From JBCCQH01 sp039024435 (lineage in GTDB: Bacteria > Bacteroidota > Bacteroidia > J057 > JADKCL01), in assembly GCA_039024435.1 (NCBI GenBank), contig JBCCQH010000121.1, positions 1-22,662 on the forward strand: a stretch of 22,662 nt of DNA, written 5' to 3'. The notes under the pieces were generated by a model. It made no database searches and was not told the origin of the DNA. It was given only the letters and a program-made list of their open reading frames with translations. Shown in pieces: positions 6,975 through 15,062 of the stretch (the stretch's first letter is position 1; each line of letters begins with the position of its first letter). A program made the translations under genes and the position numbers.

Positions 6975-9900
6975 TTATTCTGGCCAAGAACTATTGACGT
7001 ACCAGCCGCCGTCAATGCGCGTATCCGTGACGATCCGGGCAAAGGTTTTAGTGGCACTGAACTCGGTGGTAAGCGGATTGTGCGGATCGCGCAAACGCAC
7101 CTTCCGCGGATCGCGCTTCCAAAGGGGACGCTCCCCAGCCGCCCCGGGAAACATCAGAGTGTTGCCCTTGAACGTTACCGATTCTCGGTTCAGGTACTTG
7201 GGGAGATCACGGGGGATAGAATAGTTCGCGTTGATCGGGGGATCGGTTTTTTGCAGGTTGAAGGAACCTCCGCCCAGCGGTCCCCGCAGTTCTAGCTTGT
7301 TGTTGTGGCCCCCGGCCGTCGCTACCTGAATCAGCCGGTCCCGGGCTGCCTTCCAGTTTGATCCGCCCATGTGCTGCAAAATTGTCTTTTTGAGCGAATT
7401 GTTGGCGATGGTTACACTTTTAAAATAGCCGGCCCGCCCAGGGTTGCGGGGATCGTTCAATACAATGCGCAAGGCTTGGTCCCGCTGGGTGGGCAAGTAG
7501 CCACTTCCCCGGATGTGCCGCAAGTGCGTGTGTGCCCCAGAATTGAGGCGGGCTTCCTCACGGACATTGGTAAACTTACGCACCGTCTGGCCATAGTTTG
7601 CGCGCAAAATCGCCTTGATGATCTTCTTTTTGTTGGCCCCGTAGTGGTTGATCAGTGCGTCCCGGGCCATGCTGGCACGCTGGCGGTTTTGACCGGTGGC
7701 CTCATTTTGCAAAGGTTGCCGGGGATCTGCATCCCGCCACAACTGTTCGACACTGCGTCCTGCCGGATCGATCCCCGAGCCCGGATAGAACGTCCCTCCC
7801 CCACCCGAAGCCGAAGCGCCCGGAACGATTGTTGCATTCGGAGCAATGATCACCTTGAAATCGACATCGCCGTCTTTTTCATCTTTCTTGGTGGGAAGGA
7901 AATCGACCCGGAGCTTGACCGTCTTGCCCTTGACCTTTTTCCGGACTTTGGGTCCGTACTTGCCTTCGAGCTCTTTGGCCCGTTTTTTCCGGTCGGCGTG
8001 GAAGGCTTCAAAACTGCTGAATCCCTTTTTGGGTGCCTTCTCCAATTTGTCTTTGACTTCGGTGGCAATCTTGACGTGCTTCTGCTTGTCCTTCGCGGTC
8101 AATCCATCTTTGTCCTGCCCTTTGCCTTTCTTCGTCCCCTTTCCGCCGCGCCGGAAGATCTTGCGTGCTTTCTTGATCACTTTGTCGATGGCCTTGTTGA
8201 TGCGCTTGCGGATCTTTTTGATGATCTTTTGCACCTTCTTGGTCAGGCCGGTTACGCCCACCAAGGCCGCCAGGAAGCTGATCAGGACCGGAATTGCCTT
8301 CGCGAGTGCCGTTTCAATCGCTTTGGCCACGCCCGCGACGTTGCCCCGGGCAATCGCGCGGATCCCGTCGGTGAAGGCCCGCACCAATTCAAAGATCTGG
8401 GCCGCCCGCTCGATGAAGAACTTCGCGACGTCGATGATCAGCATCGCCGCCTTGATGAAGGCCCCCGCTGGATTCAACAGCCCCATGATCCACTTCACCC
8501 CCGCCTCGATGACCTTGGTGATGACCATGTCGCGGATCGCATCCATGACCACCGTCTGCAAGTCCTGAAATTTTTCCTTGACCTCTTCCCAGAGGGCCTC
8601 GATGCCCCCCGTGCGGATCCGTTGGAACAGTTCAAAACCGTATTCCATGGCGCCCACGACCTTCTCCCCCAGGAGTTTCACCGCCCGGTTGCGGAAGTAG
8701 TCCCAGGTCAGCCCCAGGACTTGCAGCACGAGGCTGAACACCCCACGCAGGGAGAAAATATTTTCCGGCAGCGAAATGCCGACCCCGCCCAAACTGCCGG
8801 TCAGCCACTCGATCAGCCCGGTGATGATGTGGGTCTTGATGTTCTTCACGAAGTTGTTGAACCCCTCGGAAACGCCGTCGATCAGGTTGCTCAAGAACCC
8901 GATCGGGTCGCTGATGATCGCCCCGATGGCTTCCACCACCGCTGCCAGCAGTTCGAACAGCATCTTCGAGATTTCGATGATCTTGTTGATCACCCACATC
9001 AAGGCCTGAAACGCCTTGCCGATCCAACCCGCCGCAACCTCGTTGCGGATCTTTTCGAACGTCTCCCGCAGCGAGTCGACATTTTCCTTGTAGCTCTGGG
9101 CCAAATCCGCCGCAAGCGTGTCCTGCTGCTCGTAGACGGTTTCTTCCAGGTCGCTGTACTGGTCTTTGAAGCCCTCGTAGCTGTCCTGCGCCAACTTTTT
9201 CTCCGAATCGGACAAATTGGAGTACAGCTCTTCGTGCTTCGCTTTGCCCAGCTTGATCCGGTCCAGGGCGGCGTTCAATTCCTGCGCGATGTGTGCGGCA
9301 ATCCGGTCCAAGATCCCGTTCATCGTCCGCAGGAACCGCGCTTTTTCCCGAACAAATACCGCCTCGATGGCTTCGGTATCCGCCCCGAAAATCCAGTCGT
9401 CGATCACCGTCCAGCCGTAGATCGCATCGATCTGCTTTTCGACGTTTTCCTCAAAGGTTTTCATCGCCCGCTCGGCATCCTGTTCGAAGTTCTCGTCGAC
9501 GTAATCGGTGAGGTCATCCAGGCGCTTGGTGACGTCTTCCTTGGTCAGGTTGTAATTTTCCTCAAAGGACCGGTGGATGCGTTCCTGGTCGGTTTCTTCC
9601 TGCTTTTCCGCCCCTTTTTGGCCCCCGAGTACCTTGAGCAGGACCTGGGCGCGGGTGCCGTACATGGCGATCAATTTGTCCTTGCCGTGCTTTTGCGCGT
9701 AGGCGCGGGCCCGGTCGAGCGTGGACTGTTCCTGCTTGCGGTAGCGCTTGGGCGCTTGGGCCGCTTCGTTTTGGGCCTTGTTTTTGCTTTCGAGGGCCCC
9801 GGTAAATTTCGGCTCGTTGGAGTTCGCGAGCTGGCCTTCGGTGACGTCGTGCTTTTCCATCACCTTGTCCAGGTCTTCGCTCTCTTCTTCCATCGAGATT

Positions 9901-11621
9901 TCCTGGTCGTGCTTGGGCTTGGGCACCGCAGCCCGGGGGTTGATGTTTTTGGGGGCCTTGCCCGGATCCTGGGCCAGCAAGGGCTGTTCGGTAAGGATCG
10001 CGCCCGCTTCGGGACGTTGGGGAGGCTCTTTCTGGCCGGCGGTTTTGGCCAATGGACCACTCACCGCTTCATTTTCCGCTTTGACCTGCGCGGCGATGTT
10101 GTCCTTGATGCCTTTGATCGGCTTTTGCTCCTTGAAGTCCTCGGCTTCATCTTCGGTGTCGGGCAACTGCTTTTCCAGGTCGTCGAGGTTCTGGGCGAGG
10201 ATCTTTTTGAAGCCTTCGGCGGAAATGGGTTCCTTCTTTTCCGGAACCTCTTCGTCCATGCCGATGAGGTGGGCGCCGCCGTCGCGGGCAAATTCCTGAT
10301 CGGATTCGGGCAAAAGCGCGGCGGCATCCACTTCCGCGACCTTTTCCGCGGCATCGGGATGGGCTTGTTGCTGGGTGGCGGTCGCCTTCACGTGGGCGAT
10401 CTGGACCTGGAATGCCGGATCGTCTTTGGGGTCGGTGGGGGACAATTTCGGGGCCGCGGGACTGGCGGCCGGTCCTTTGGCTTTGCCTTTGGACTTTGCC
10501 TGGGGGCCGGTCGATTGCTCCGCTTGTCCGGCGGTGGCCTTTTGGGGGGTCAACTTAGCGGTTGCCGGAGATTGGGGGACGACGGGATCGGCAGCTTGGG
10601 CGCTGATTCCGCTCGGAGAGCTACTTGTTCGGGCTTGGGGGGCGGTCTGGGGATCCGGCTTGATCGCGTCCTGCTGAATGGTGTGGGTCAATTCGTGGGC
10701 GATCAGTTCTTTGCCGGCTGCGGATTGGTCGTCGTATTCGCCGGCGGCAAAAAACACGTCGCGCCCGGTGGTGAAGGCTTTCGCGGCAACTTGCCGATTG
10801 AGTTCGGCGGCGCTTTGGTCCCGGTGGATGCGCACTTCGGATAAATCGGTTTGGAACCCGGCTTCCATCTCGCTTTTCACTGGCTCGGGCAGCGGCTCGC
10901 CCATGCCCTTGCGGGAATTGAGCATCTGGTGGGTATTCTCGGAGGTGGTAAATCCTTGGGCGTGGTTGCTGGGCGTGGCTTTCCGGCGGACTTTCTGCTT
11001 TGCCCTCATCTGCGCGTCCTCGTCGGTCATCATCTGCGCATCTTCGTCCGCCATCATCTGGGCATCTTCGTCGACCATCATTTGCGCATCTTCGTCGACC
11101 ATCATCTGGGCATCCTCATCGACCATCATCTGCGCATCCTCATCGACCATCATTTGCGCGTCTTCGTCGACGTTGCGCTGCAGGGGTGTTTCGGGTGGTT
11201 CATCGGTGCCCGATTCCCGCATGCGTTGGAGGGATTGCTTCGCCGATACCTCTTCGTCCGGCATTTCCTGGATTTCTTCCTCGGCGGCGCGCTGGACTTC
11301 GGTGGGCCGCCGATTGATCCGCTGGGCCAGACTCGGCTGGGTACGGACTTGGGTTTGGGGCTCGTTGCGGCCGTGGACGACTTCGTGTGCGGCCGCGTCG
11401 GCTTCCAGCTCCGCCGCATCGCGCGCGGGGGCTACTTTGAGCTTCATTTGCCAGGAATCGGCGGCACTTTCTTTTTCGTCAACCATCCGCTGCAATTGGA
11501 GGCGGGTGCGGGATTCAGAGGTGGTGCCGGGCGCAATTTTGGCGGCCGTCCGGGGATCGGCTGCGGTACGTTGCGCATTGGTCGGAGTAGGTTTGGAGAC
11601 TCTGTTTGCGTATTTGGCCAT
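6975..11621 (-). CDS. Giant DUF4157-domain protein, candidate eCIS effector/toxin
   Basis: 1548 residues in visible blocks. Residues 1-150 are polar and basic. Residues 151-206 are seven 8-residue DEDAQMM-type repeats. Residues 239-317 form a DUF4157 domain with the zincin-like motif H309-E-L-T-H313, preceded by DLSEVRIHRDQSAAELN and the FTTGRDVFFAAGEY segment typical of the family. Residues 318-690 are low-complexity, charged and proline-rich. Residues 690-860 are helical and probably coiled. Residues 863-1130 are long amphipathic or hydrophobic helices (DPIGFLSNLIDGV, LVLQVLGLTWDYFR, LLNPAGAFIKAAMLIIDVAKFFIERA) of the kind shared by large DUF4157 proteins. Residues 1133-1240 are Lys-rich. 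After a glycine hinge, residues 1275-1548 form a distinct C-terminal domain. DUF4157 is a known marker of cargo associated with extracellular contractile injection systems. There is no signal peptide. No sheath, tube or baseplate genes are in the window. Confidence 0.88.
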   Translation of the reverse strand: MAKYANRVSKPTPTNAQRTAADPRTAAKIAPGTTSESRTRLQLQRMVDEKESAADSWQMKLKVAPARDAAELEADAAAHEVVHGRNEPQTQVRTQPSLAQRINRRPTEVQRAAEEEIQEMPDEEVSAKQSLQRMRESGTDEPPETPLQRNVDEDAQMMVDEDAQMMVDEDAQMMVDEDAQMMVDEDAQMMADEDAQMMTDEDAQMRAKQKVRRKATPSNHAQGFTTSENTHQMLNSRKGMGEPLPEPVKSEMEAGFQTDLSEVRIHRDQSAAELNRQVAAKAFTTGRDVFFAAGEYDDQSAAGKELIAHELTHTIQQDAIKPDPQTAPQARTSSSPSGISAQAADPVVPQSPATAKLTPQKATAGQAEQSTGPQAKSKGKAKGPAASPAAPKLSPTDPKDDPAFQVQIAHVKATATQQQAHPDAAEKVAEVDAAALLPESDQEFARDGGAHLIGMDEEVPEKKEPISAEGFKKILAQNLDDLEKQLPDTEDEAEDFKEQKPIKGIKDNIAAQVKAENEAVSGPLAKTAGQKEPPQRPEAGAILTEQPLLAQDPGKAPKNINPRAAVPKPKHDQEISMEEESEDLDKVMEKHDVTEGQLANSNEPKFTGALESKNKAQNEAAQAPKRYRKQEQSTLDRARAYAQKHGKDKLIAMYGTRAQVLLKVLGGQKGAEKQEETDQERIHRSFEENYNLTKEDVTKRLDDLTDYVDENFEQDAERAMKTFEENVEKQIDAIYGWTVIDDWIFGADTEAIEAVFVREKARFLRTMNGILDRIAAHIAQELNAALDRIKLGKAKHEELYSNLSDSEKKLAQDSYEGFKDQYSDLEETVYEQQDTLAADLAQSYKENVDSLRETFEKIRNEVAAGWIGKAFQALMWVINKIIEISKMLFELLAAVVEAIGAIISDPIGFLSNLIDGVSEGFNNFVKNIKTHIITGLIEWLTGSLGGVGISLPENIFSLRGVFSLVLQVLGLTWDYFRNRAVKLLGEKVVGAMEYGFELFQRIRTGGIEALWEEVKEKFQDLQTVVMDAIRDMVITKVIEAGVKWIMGLLNPAGAFIKAAMLIIDVAKFFIERAAQIFELVRAFTDGIRAIARGNVAGVAKAIETALAKAIPVLISFLAALVGVTGLTKKVQKIIKKIRKRINKAIDKVIKKARKIFRRGGKGTKKGKGQDKDGLTAKDKQKHVKIATEVKDKLEKAPKKGFSSFEAFHADRKKRAKELEGKYGPKVRKKVKGKTVKLRVDFLPTKKDEKDGDVDFKVIIAPNATIVPGASASGGGGTFYPGSGIDPAGRSVEQLWRDADPRQPLQNEATGQNRQRASMARDALINHYGANKKKIIKAILRANYGQTVRKFTNVREEARLNSGAHTHLRHIRGSGYLPTQRDQALRIVLNDPRNPGRAGYFKSVTIANNSLKKTILQHMGGSNWKAARDRLIQVATAGGHNNKLELRGPLGGGSFNLQKTDPPINANYSIPRDLPKYLNRESVTFKGNTLMFPGAAGERPLWKRDPRKVRLRDPHNPLTTEFSATKTFARIVTDTRIDGGWYVNSSWPE
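11004..11171 (-). repeat. Seven tandem 24-bp repeats inside the DUF4157 gene
   Basis: Seven consecutive units encode VDEDAQMM, with A or T replacing V in the last two units and a final R in the seventh. The amino-acid sequence is almost invariant, while third codon positions differ between units (for example TCC/TCT/TCG-type changes on the plus strand). The run is acidic and lies just before the DUF4157 domain. Confidence 0.95.
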
Positions 11622-12402
11622 CAGGAACGTTTGTTAAATCACCCTGAATATAGGGATTTCCGCTGACTGATTTCTGATTTCCGAAGCTTTTTCCGCCGCG
11701 TGAAAGATTTCGCCCAAAAGTCCCGCGGAAATCAATCCGCCATCCTCCGATGGCCACGCCCATGACCGCTCCGGCTCCGACATCGGAAAGCCAGTGAAAG
11801 CTGGCTGAAACGGCCAGCAGGACCGCAATGGCGTACAGGACATTCAGGGTTTTGGCCCGGGATGAATGCAGCAAAGGGTGAAGCGCCACCGCCATCGCCA
11901 CGGTGACCAGGGTGTGCCCCGAAGGCCAGCCCTCCACCAAGGATTCCCACCAATTGTCCCCGTTCATGAATCCAAAGCGGAACGCGGCGCTGAAGTCAAG
12001 CGCCCCCAGCGACGCAAACGGCTCCATGTCGACGCGGTTGGTCACCATTTTCAGCACAGTCGACAGCAAAAAAGCCGGAACCAGGCTTCCCACGGCGACA
12101 CACAACCGCACTCGGTCCCGCTCTTTTCCCCGCCTTCGGTAACGCAGATTAAATACAAGGGGAATGGCCAATGGGACCACCATCCCGGCCAGGACAAACG
12201 GTACGGCAAGCACCACCCAGTGGGGCCGCGGCGGGAATATATTCGCCCACCACCAGTCAAGGCCCGTCCCCACCAGCGCCACGGTCAGTCCGGTCCCCAA
12301 AGCGAGGGCCGCCAGCCCGATCCCCCAACGGGGAACATGGCGGCGAATAGATTCAGATTTGCGCATCCGTTTGGGGGGTGGCTTAAAAATGAGGATGGGC
12401 AT
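11515..12402 (-). CDS. PAP2-type phosphatase family membrane protein, probably frameshifted near its 3' end
   Basis: A polytopic membrane phosphatase-fold protein of the PAP2 superfamily, which removes phosphate from lipids such as phosphatidate or undecaprenyl diphosphate. Helices appear at about residues 28-46, 60-85, 103-120, 165-180 and 187-215. Motif 2 is present as GWPSGHT and motif 3 as FHWLSDVGAG (His plus Asp). The RP of motif 1 (KMVTNRVDM) and the SR pair of motif 3 are missing, so it is a divergent member. After GAVMGVAIGG the frame turns polar and runs 107 bases into the DUF4157 gene. The alternate frame instead reads GGLISAGLLGEIFHAAEK and stops at 11634, twelve bases before the DUF4157 ATG. 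A one-base indel near 11745 (real or a sequencing error) is likely. The start may be 12402, overlapping the SnoaL stop, or ATG 12366. Confidence 0.72.
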   Translation of the reverse strand: MPILIFKPPPKRMRKSESIRRHVPRWGIGLAALALGTGLTVALVGTGLDWWWANIFPPRPHWVVLAVPFVLAGMVVPLAIPLVFNLRYRRRGKERDRVRLCVAVGSLVPAFLLSTVLKMVTNRVDMEPFASLGALDFSAAFRFGFMNGDNWWESLVEGWPSGHTLVTVAMAVALHPLLHSSRAKTLNVLYAIAVLLAVSASFHWLSDVGAGAVMGVAIGGWRIDFRGTFGRNLSRGGKSFGNQKSVSGNPYIQGDLTNVPDGQIRKQSLQTYSDQCATYRSRSPDGRQNCARHHL

Positions 12403-13165
12403 TGGCGGCTTCGGTCAGGGGGACAAGCGGTTGGGAAATGGACCAATGCTCGGCGATGCGGTGTTCATTGTCCAGGCGAAACCAGTCAAACGTCACCCGG
12501 TCTGCCTCCCCAAAGTAGTGGGCGTAGCTCATCACGAGGTCGCCCGATGCCACCAAGCGCTTGCGGTCGTGGGGCATCCGTCCTCCGGGCTGCTGCGCGA
12601 GTTGATCCAAAAGCGCGGTATGGCCCGTTTGCTCACCGGCACTCGGATGGTGGTACACGTAGCCGGGCGCGACCAGTTCCGGGATCCGCCCGGTTTCGCC
12701 GCGGTTGTATACGTGGTCCAAGAAGGTGGTCACGGTGGCTTTGTTCCGGGCCACGTCCGCCCGGTCGACCGGCGCTTCACCATTGCCCGGGCCCGCCAGG
12801 ACTTTGCCCAATTGGTCCGGCGGAATTGGCACCAGGGCGTCCCAGTGCTCGGCAATTTGGCCCTCGGCGATGCGCCACATGTCGGCGCAGTAGAGTGGAT
12901 TTTCGCCCAAGGGGTTGGGCGCGGTGTAGTACCCCAGGTAGGCCATGGTGTCGCCTTCGGTCACCCAGCGCACGGCGCGGTACCCAAAGTCAAAATCGAG
13001 CATTTCCTTGACGTGGGCGATGCCATCCTGGGCCCAGGGGTTGTGCTGAATGAAGTCCGGGGCAAAGGTCTGTTCGACCACCGGGGCATCTTTGGTTTCC
13101 AAAATGGCCCCCATCCCGCGCCAGACGAGTTCGAGGTTGTGTTTTTCGTTTTCGGTGAGGTTCAT
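12383..13165 (-). CDS. Tandem SnoaL-like / NTF2-fold protein
   Basis: 260 residues made of two SnoaL-type cone-shaped domains. The first, residues 1-118, contains FAPDFIQHNPWAQDG, GDTMAYLGYY and MWRIAEGQIAEHWD. The second, residues 140-250, repeats the pattern with VAPGYVYHHPSAGEQTG, GDLVMSYAHYF and FRLDNEHRIAEHWS. Both keep the paired His and the IAEHW ending seen in the SnoaL aldol-cyclase-like family, which includes ester hydrolases, isomerases and proteins of unknown role. The substrate is unknown. It is divergent from the HxlR regulator, which probably controls it: a TAnTTTG -7 box and a TTG 21 bases further upstream lie in the shared region beside HxlR-type half-sites. It overlaps the next gene by about 20 bases if that gene starts at 12402. 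Confidence 0.87.
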   Translation of the reverse strand: MNLTENEKHNLELVWRGMGAILETKDAPVVEQTFAPDFIQHNPWAQDGIAHVKEMLDFDFGYRAVRWVTEGDTMAYLGYYTAPNPLGENPLYCADMWRIAEGQIAEHWDALVPIPPDQLGKVLAGPGNGEAPVDRADVARNKATVTTFLDHVYNRGETGRIPELVAPGYVYHHPSAGEQTGHTALLDQLAQQPGGRMPHDRKRLVASGDLVMSYAHYFGEADRVTFDWFRLDNEHRIAEHWSISQPLVPLTEAANAHPHF

Positions 13166-13206
13166 GATTGAGCAAATTTTGCGGTTGCTGATTTGGAGAT
13201 CCGGGA

Positions 13207-13237
13207 CAAAGTATCGTTATTGGTCTGAAATTAACAA
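13207..13237 (-). promoter_or_regulatory. Promoter of the SnoaL gene
   Basis: On the minus strand TTG (13237-13235) is followed after 21 bases by TACTTTG (13213-13207), close to the Bacteroidota TTTG / TAnnTTTG pair with one fewer n. A TAGTCA half-site (13239-13244) directly abuts the -33 element, consistent with control by the divergent HxlR protein. Confidence 0.5.
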
Positions 13238-13256
13238 GTAGTCATTTAAAAATGGT

Positions 13257-13278
13257 ATAGTCATTATTTTGTGACTAT
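13257..13278 (+). promoter_or_regulatory. HxlR operator overlapping its own promoter
   Basis: ATAGTCA (13257-13263) and TGACTAT (13272-13278) form a 7-bp perfect inverted repeat with an 8-base spacer. The spacer contains TATTTTG (13265-13271), a -7-like box for the HxlR gene. A further direct TAGTCA copy lies 19 bases upstream (13239-13244). This layout fits autoregulation plus control of the divergent gene. Confidence 0.6.
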
Positions 13279-13291
13279 TGCTGATTATCAG

Positions 13292-13636
13292 ATGATTAAT
13301 TTTTCACCGATGGCGCAAAAAGTTGAACATTCGGACTGTCCCGTGACCTACTGCATGGGCAAAATCGGGGGCAAGTGGAAACCGATCATCATCTTCCTGG
13401 TCCGCAAGGGGGCCAATCGCTTCGGGATTTTGCAGCGGGGAATCGAGGGGATCACCAAGCAGATGCTCACCAAGCAGTTGCGGGAATTGGAGGCGGATGG
13501 GATTCTGTCGCGCACGATTTTTCCGGAGATTCCGCCCCGGGTGGAGTACGCATTTACGCCGTACGGGGAAAGTCTGTTTCCGGTCATCGATGCGATGAGC
13601 GATTGGGGATTGGCGCAGATGCCGGATTCTCGCTGA
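13292..13636 (+). CDS. HxlR-family transcriptional regulator
   Basis: A small winged-helix DNA-binding protein of about 114 residues. The HxlR signature is complete: CPVTYCMGKIGGKWKPIIIFLV, then GITKQMLTKQLRELEADGIL as the recognition region, the wing at FPEIPPRVEYAFT, and YGESLFPVIDAM at the end. The N-terminal Cys before P-V is the residue that senses oxidants or electrophiles in HypR, YodB and QorR-type members, and a second Cys follows five residues later. ATG 13292 is preferred; ATG 13310 is also possible. The GTG at 13271 is rejected because it lies within the operator and -7 box. The likely target is the divergent SnoaL gene, suggesting a detoxification response. Confidence 0.88.
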   Translation: MINFSPMAQKVEHSDCPVTYCMGKIGGKWKPIIIFLVRKGANRFGILQRGIEGITKQMLTKQLRELEADGILSRTIFPEIPPRVEYAFTPYGESLFPVIDAMSDWGLAQMPDSR

Positions 13637-13645
13637 TCCTTTCTG

Positions 13646-13653
13646 TATTTTTG
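13646..13653 (+). promoter_or_regulatory. Bacteroidota -7 box directly upstream of mnmE
   Basis: TATTTTTG, a perfect TAnnTTTG, ends four bases before the ATG at 13658. The expected start of transcription falls on the start codon, so mnmE may be translated from a leaderless mRNA. Confidence 0.55.
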
Positions 13654-13657
13654 CCGC

Positions 13658-15058
13658 ATGCAGCATTTCGATACCATCGTGGCGATTTCGACTCCGCCGG
13701 GCGTGGGGGCCTTGGGGCTGATTCGCCTGAGCGGGCCCCAGGCCGTGTCCATTGTCGACCGCGTCTTTTCCAAGGATCTGTTGTCGGCGGCGGGCTATAC
13801 GGTGCATTACGGCGAGCTTTTCCAGCGCGAACCGGTTTCGGATGCAACGGTGGCGGCATTGGACCAGGTCGTGGTGAGCATTTTTCGGGCGCCCCGCAGC
13901 TTCACCAAGGAAGATGTGGCCGAGGTCTCGTTTCACGGCAGTCCTTTTATCCTGCGCGAGGCGCTGAAGTTGTTCGTTGCATTGGGGGCGCGCCTGGCGG
14001 AGCCGGGTGAGTTTACCCAGCGCGCCTTCCTCAATGGCGCGATGGACCTGGCCCAGGCCGAGGCGGTGGCGGATTTGATCGCTTCTGCTTCGCGGGCGGC
14101 CCATGCGGTGGCTTTGCAGCAGCTCAAGGGCGGCGTCTCAAAGAAAATCGCGGCTTTGCGCGCGGAATTGCTGGACTTTACCAGCCTCATTGAACTGGAA
14201 CTCGACTTTGGGGAGGAAGATGTCGAGTTTGCCGATCGGGAAAAGTTGCTCGCGCTGGTTCGCCACATCCGCGGGTTGATCGCGCGCCTCGCGGAGTCCT
14301 TCCAGTTTGGCAATGCCATGGTGCACGGGGTGCCCACGGTCATCGCGGGCCGTCCGAATGCGGGCAAGTCTACCCTGCTGAATGCGTTGTTGCAGGAGGA
14401 ACGGGCCATCGTTTCCGATATCCCCGGGACGACGCGGGACACGATCGAAGAGACCTTGGTGATCGAGGGGGTGCAGTTTCGCATCATCGATACTGCCGGC
14501 CTCCGCGACACCGACGATGCCATCGAATCCATCGGCGTAGCGCGCACCCGAGAAAAGATCGGCCAGGCCTCGATTGTGGTGTATTTGTTTGATCTGCTGG
14601 GTACGTCGTACGCCGAGGTGGAAGCCGATCTCGCCCCCCTGGCCACCGCAACGGCCCGCCTCATCGTGGTCGGCAACAAGGCGGATGGGCTGGCCACGGA
14701 TGCAGCGGCGGCGGCCCAAGCCCACTGGGCGGAGCATTTCCCGTCCGATTGGTTGCAGATTTCAGCCCAGGAAGGCCGCGGCCTCAACGCCCTGCGCGAA
14801 CGCCTCCACACGGTGGCCATGGGCTTGTCCTCCGGCACCTCCGACGTGGTGATCAGCAATGTGCGGCACTTGCAAGCCCTCGAGAAGGCAGGGCAGTCCC
14901 TGGCCGAAGCCGAGGAAGGCTTGGGGCTGGGGATGACCCAGGAGCTGGTGGCGCTGGACATCCGGCACGCGGTGCACTATCTGGGGGAGATCACGGGCGA
15001 GATCACGACGGATGAGGTTCTGGGGAATATTTTTGGGAAGTTTTGTATTGGGAAGTAA
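13658..15058 (+). CDS. mnmE: tRNA uridine-5-carboxymethylaminomethyl modification GTPase MnmE
   Basis: Full-length, 466 residues. With MnmG it installs the cmnm5 group at the wobble uridine of certain tRNAs, using a folate-derived one-carbon unit. Residues 1-120 are the folate-binding domain, beginning DTIVAISTPPGVGALGLIRL. The inserted G domain shows G1 GRPNAGKS (231-238), G2 TTR (258-260), G3 DTAG (278-281), G4 NKAD (340-343) and SAQ (369-371). The helical domain ends with the invariant FCIGK (462-466), whose Cys is needed for activity. The gene is intact. Its last 18 bases are the equivalent of the attachment site used by Salmonella genomic island 1, and a mobile element follows immediately. 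Confidence 0.98.
   Translation: MQHFDTIVAISTPPGVGALGLIRLSGPQAVSIVDRVFSKDLLSAAGYTVHYGELFQREPVSDATVAALDQVVVSIFRAPRSFTKEDVAEVSFHGSPFILREALKLFVALGARLAEPGEFTQRAFLNGAMDLAQAEAVADLIASASRAAHAVALQQLKGGVSKKIAALRAELLDFTSLIELELDFGEEDVEFADREKLLALVRHIRGLIARLAESFQFGNAMVHGVPTVIAGRPNAGKSTLLNALLQEERAIVSDIPGTTRDTIEETLVIEGVQFRIIDTAGLRDTDDAIESIGVARTREKIGQASIVVYLFDLLGTSYAEVEADLAPLATATARLIVVGNKADGLATDAAAAAQAHWAEHFPSDWLQISAQEGRGLNALRERLHTVAMGLSSGTSDVVISNVRHLQALEKAGQSLAEAEEGLGLGMTQELVALDIRHAVHYLGEITGEITTDEVLGNIFGKFCIGK
15041..15058 (+). other. Putative attachment site (attL) at the 3' end of mnmE
   Basis: TTTTGTATTGGGAAGTAA encodes the FCIGK-stop end of mnmE. The same segment of Salmonella trmE is the SGI1 integration core. 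A tyrosine integrase gene lies 0.8 kb downstream, and gene content changes from host to mobile type exactly here. No second copy of these bases occurs before the end of the window, so the right end of the element is outside and the assignment is unproven. Confidence 0.45.
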
Positions 15059-15062
15059 ACAG

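Noticed and set aside
7371..10844. A 1157-codon plus-strand open frame opposite the DUF4157 gene
   Set aside because: Its residues are the antisense image of the DUF4157 gene, with runs of Phe, Leu, Gly and Asp produced by reversed Lys/Glu codons. No domain, start signal or ribosome site was seen, and the minus strand has clear motifs.
10678..11666. Plus-strand frames opposite the DUF4157 N-terminus, including Ser- and His-rich repeats
   Set aside because: The repeats are the reverse image of the DEDAQMM array; no independent coding evidence.
12164..13171. 335-codon plus-strand frame opposite the SnoaL gene
   Set aside because: The minus-strand frame has two complete SnoaL patterns and a promoter; the plus frame has none.
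13304..14961. Long minus-strand frames opposite HxlR and mnmE
   Set aside because: Both plus-strand genes are confidently identified, full-length families.
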